Assembly (NCBI GenBank): GCA_029218485.1 | Contig: JAQXRK010000031.1 | Location: forward strand, 1 to 5,087 | DNA length: 5,087 bases | From: a bacterium | GTDB taxonomy: Bacteria; Bacillota; Clostridia; Christensenellales; CAG-138 | Direction of reading: 5' to 3' | Shown here: one piece after another, positions 5,031-5,087 of the stretch | How the letters are laid out: every line of letters starts with the position of its first letter | Position numbering within the stretch: position 1 is the first letter of the stretch | Program-made: the position numbers and the translations under genes | The notes under the pieces: generated by a model | Database searches by the model: none | What the model was told of the DNA's origin: nothing | Seen by the model: only the letters and a program-made list of their open reading frames with translations

Positions 5031-5087
5031 AGACGGCGGATGTTGGGAAAAAGGGGGAGCAGTTGGCGCTCCGTTATCTGAAACGGC
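5027..5087 (+). CDS. yraN: YraN / UPF0102 family protein, 3'-truncated by the window edge
   Basis: An open frame begins at ATG 5027, overlapping the rnhB stop in the tetranucleotide ATGA, and runs to the window end. The twenty visible codons read MKTADVGKKGEQLALRYLKR. The pattern GKKGE.LA..YL is the hallmark N-terminus of the YraN/UPF0102 family, whose members have a restriction-endonuclease-like fold and an unsettled nucleic-acid role. rnhB followed by yraN is a common pairing in bacteria, which supports the call. No separate Shine-Dalgarno of good quality is seen just upstream, consistent with coupling to rnhB. Only the first sixth or so of the protein is present, so catalytic residues cannot be judged. 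Confidence 0.85.
   Translation, partial: MKTADVGKKGEQLALRYLKR

Overview
This window is a conserved bacterial housekeeping locus read entirely on the plus strand: ffh (5' end outside the window), rpsP, khpA, rimM, trmD, rplS, rbgA (ylqF), rnhB and the first codons of yraN. The set and order match the ffh-rpsP-khpA-rimM-trmD-rplS-rbgA-rnhB block of Firmicutes. The moderately GC-rich base composition, strong purine-rich Shine-Dalgarno sites and TTG starts suggest a GC-rich member of the Clostridia, for example a gut lineage. That placement is an inference; the sequence does not fix a genus. Compared with Bacillus subtilis there is no ylqD between khpA and rimM, and there is no lepB between rplS and rbgA, where many clostridia carry it.

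Layout. Bases 1-1223 encode the SRP GTPase Ffh without roughly its first 40 residues. A 67-base gap with a small hairpin leads to rpsP. The block rpsP-khpA-rimM-trmD (1291-2977) is tightly packed: the rpsP stop lies in the khpA ribosome-binding site, khpA/rimM overlap by 4 bases and rimM/trmD by 11, and both rimM and trmD use TTG starts. The 126-base gap 2978-3103 holds a near-consensus promoter (TATAAT with extended TG, 17-base spacer) and a two-stem RNA structure that fits a ribosomal protein L19 leader. rplS (3104-3463) is followed by a strong intrinsic terminator (3481-3516), so rplS looks like a transcription unit of its own inside the cluster. rbgA, rnhB and yraN follow with overlaps of 17 and 4 bases.

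Function. The genes serve ribosome and translation biogenesis: two ribosomal proteins (bS16, bL19), a 30S maturation factor (RimM), a 50S assembly GTPase (RbgA), a tRNA m1G37 methyltransferase (TrmD), an RNA-binding KH protein (KhpA) and co-translational membrane targeting (Ffh). RNase HII and the YraN-family protein are nucleic-acid proteins often found at this end of the block.

I see no mobile element, CRISPR array, tRNA/rRNA gene, defence system or undescribed multi-gene system. No gene-free stretch exceeds 300 bases. The most informative points are the rplS leader/promoter/terminator arrangement, a deviation in the TrmD catalytic loop, and the two consecutive overlapping TTG starts.
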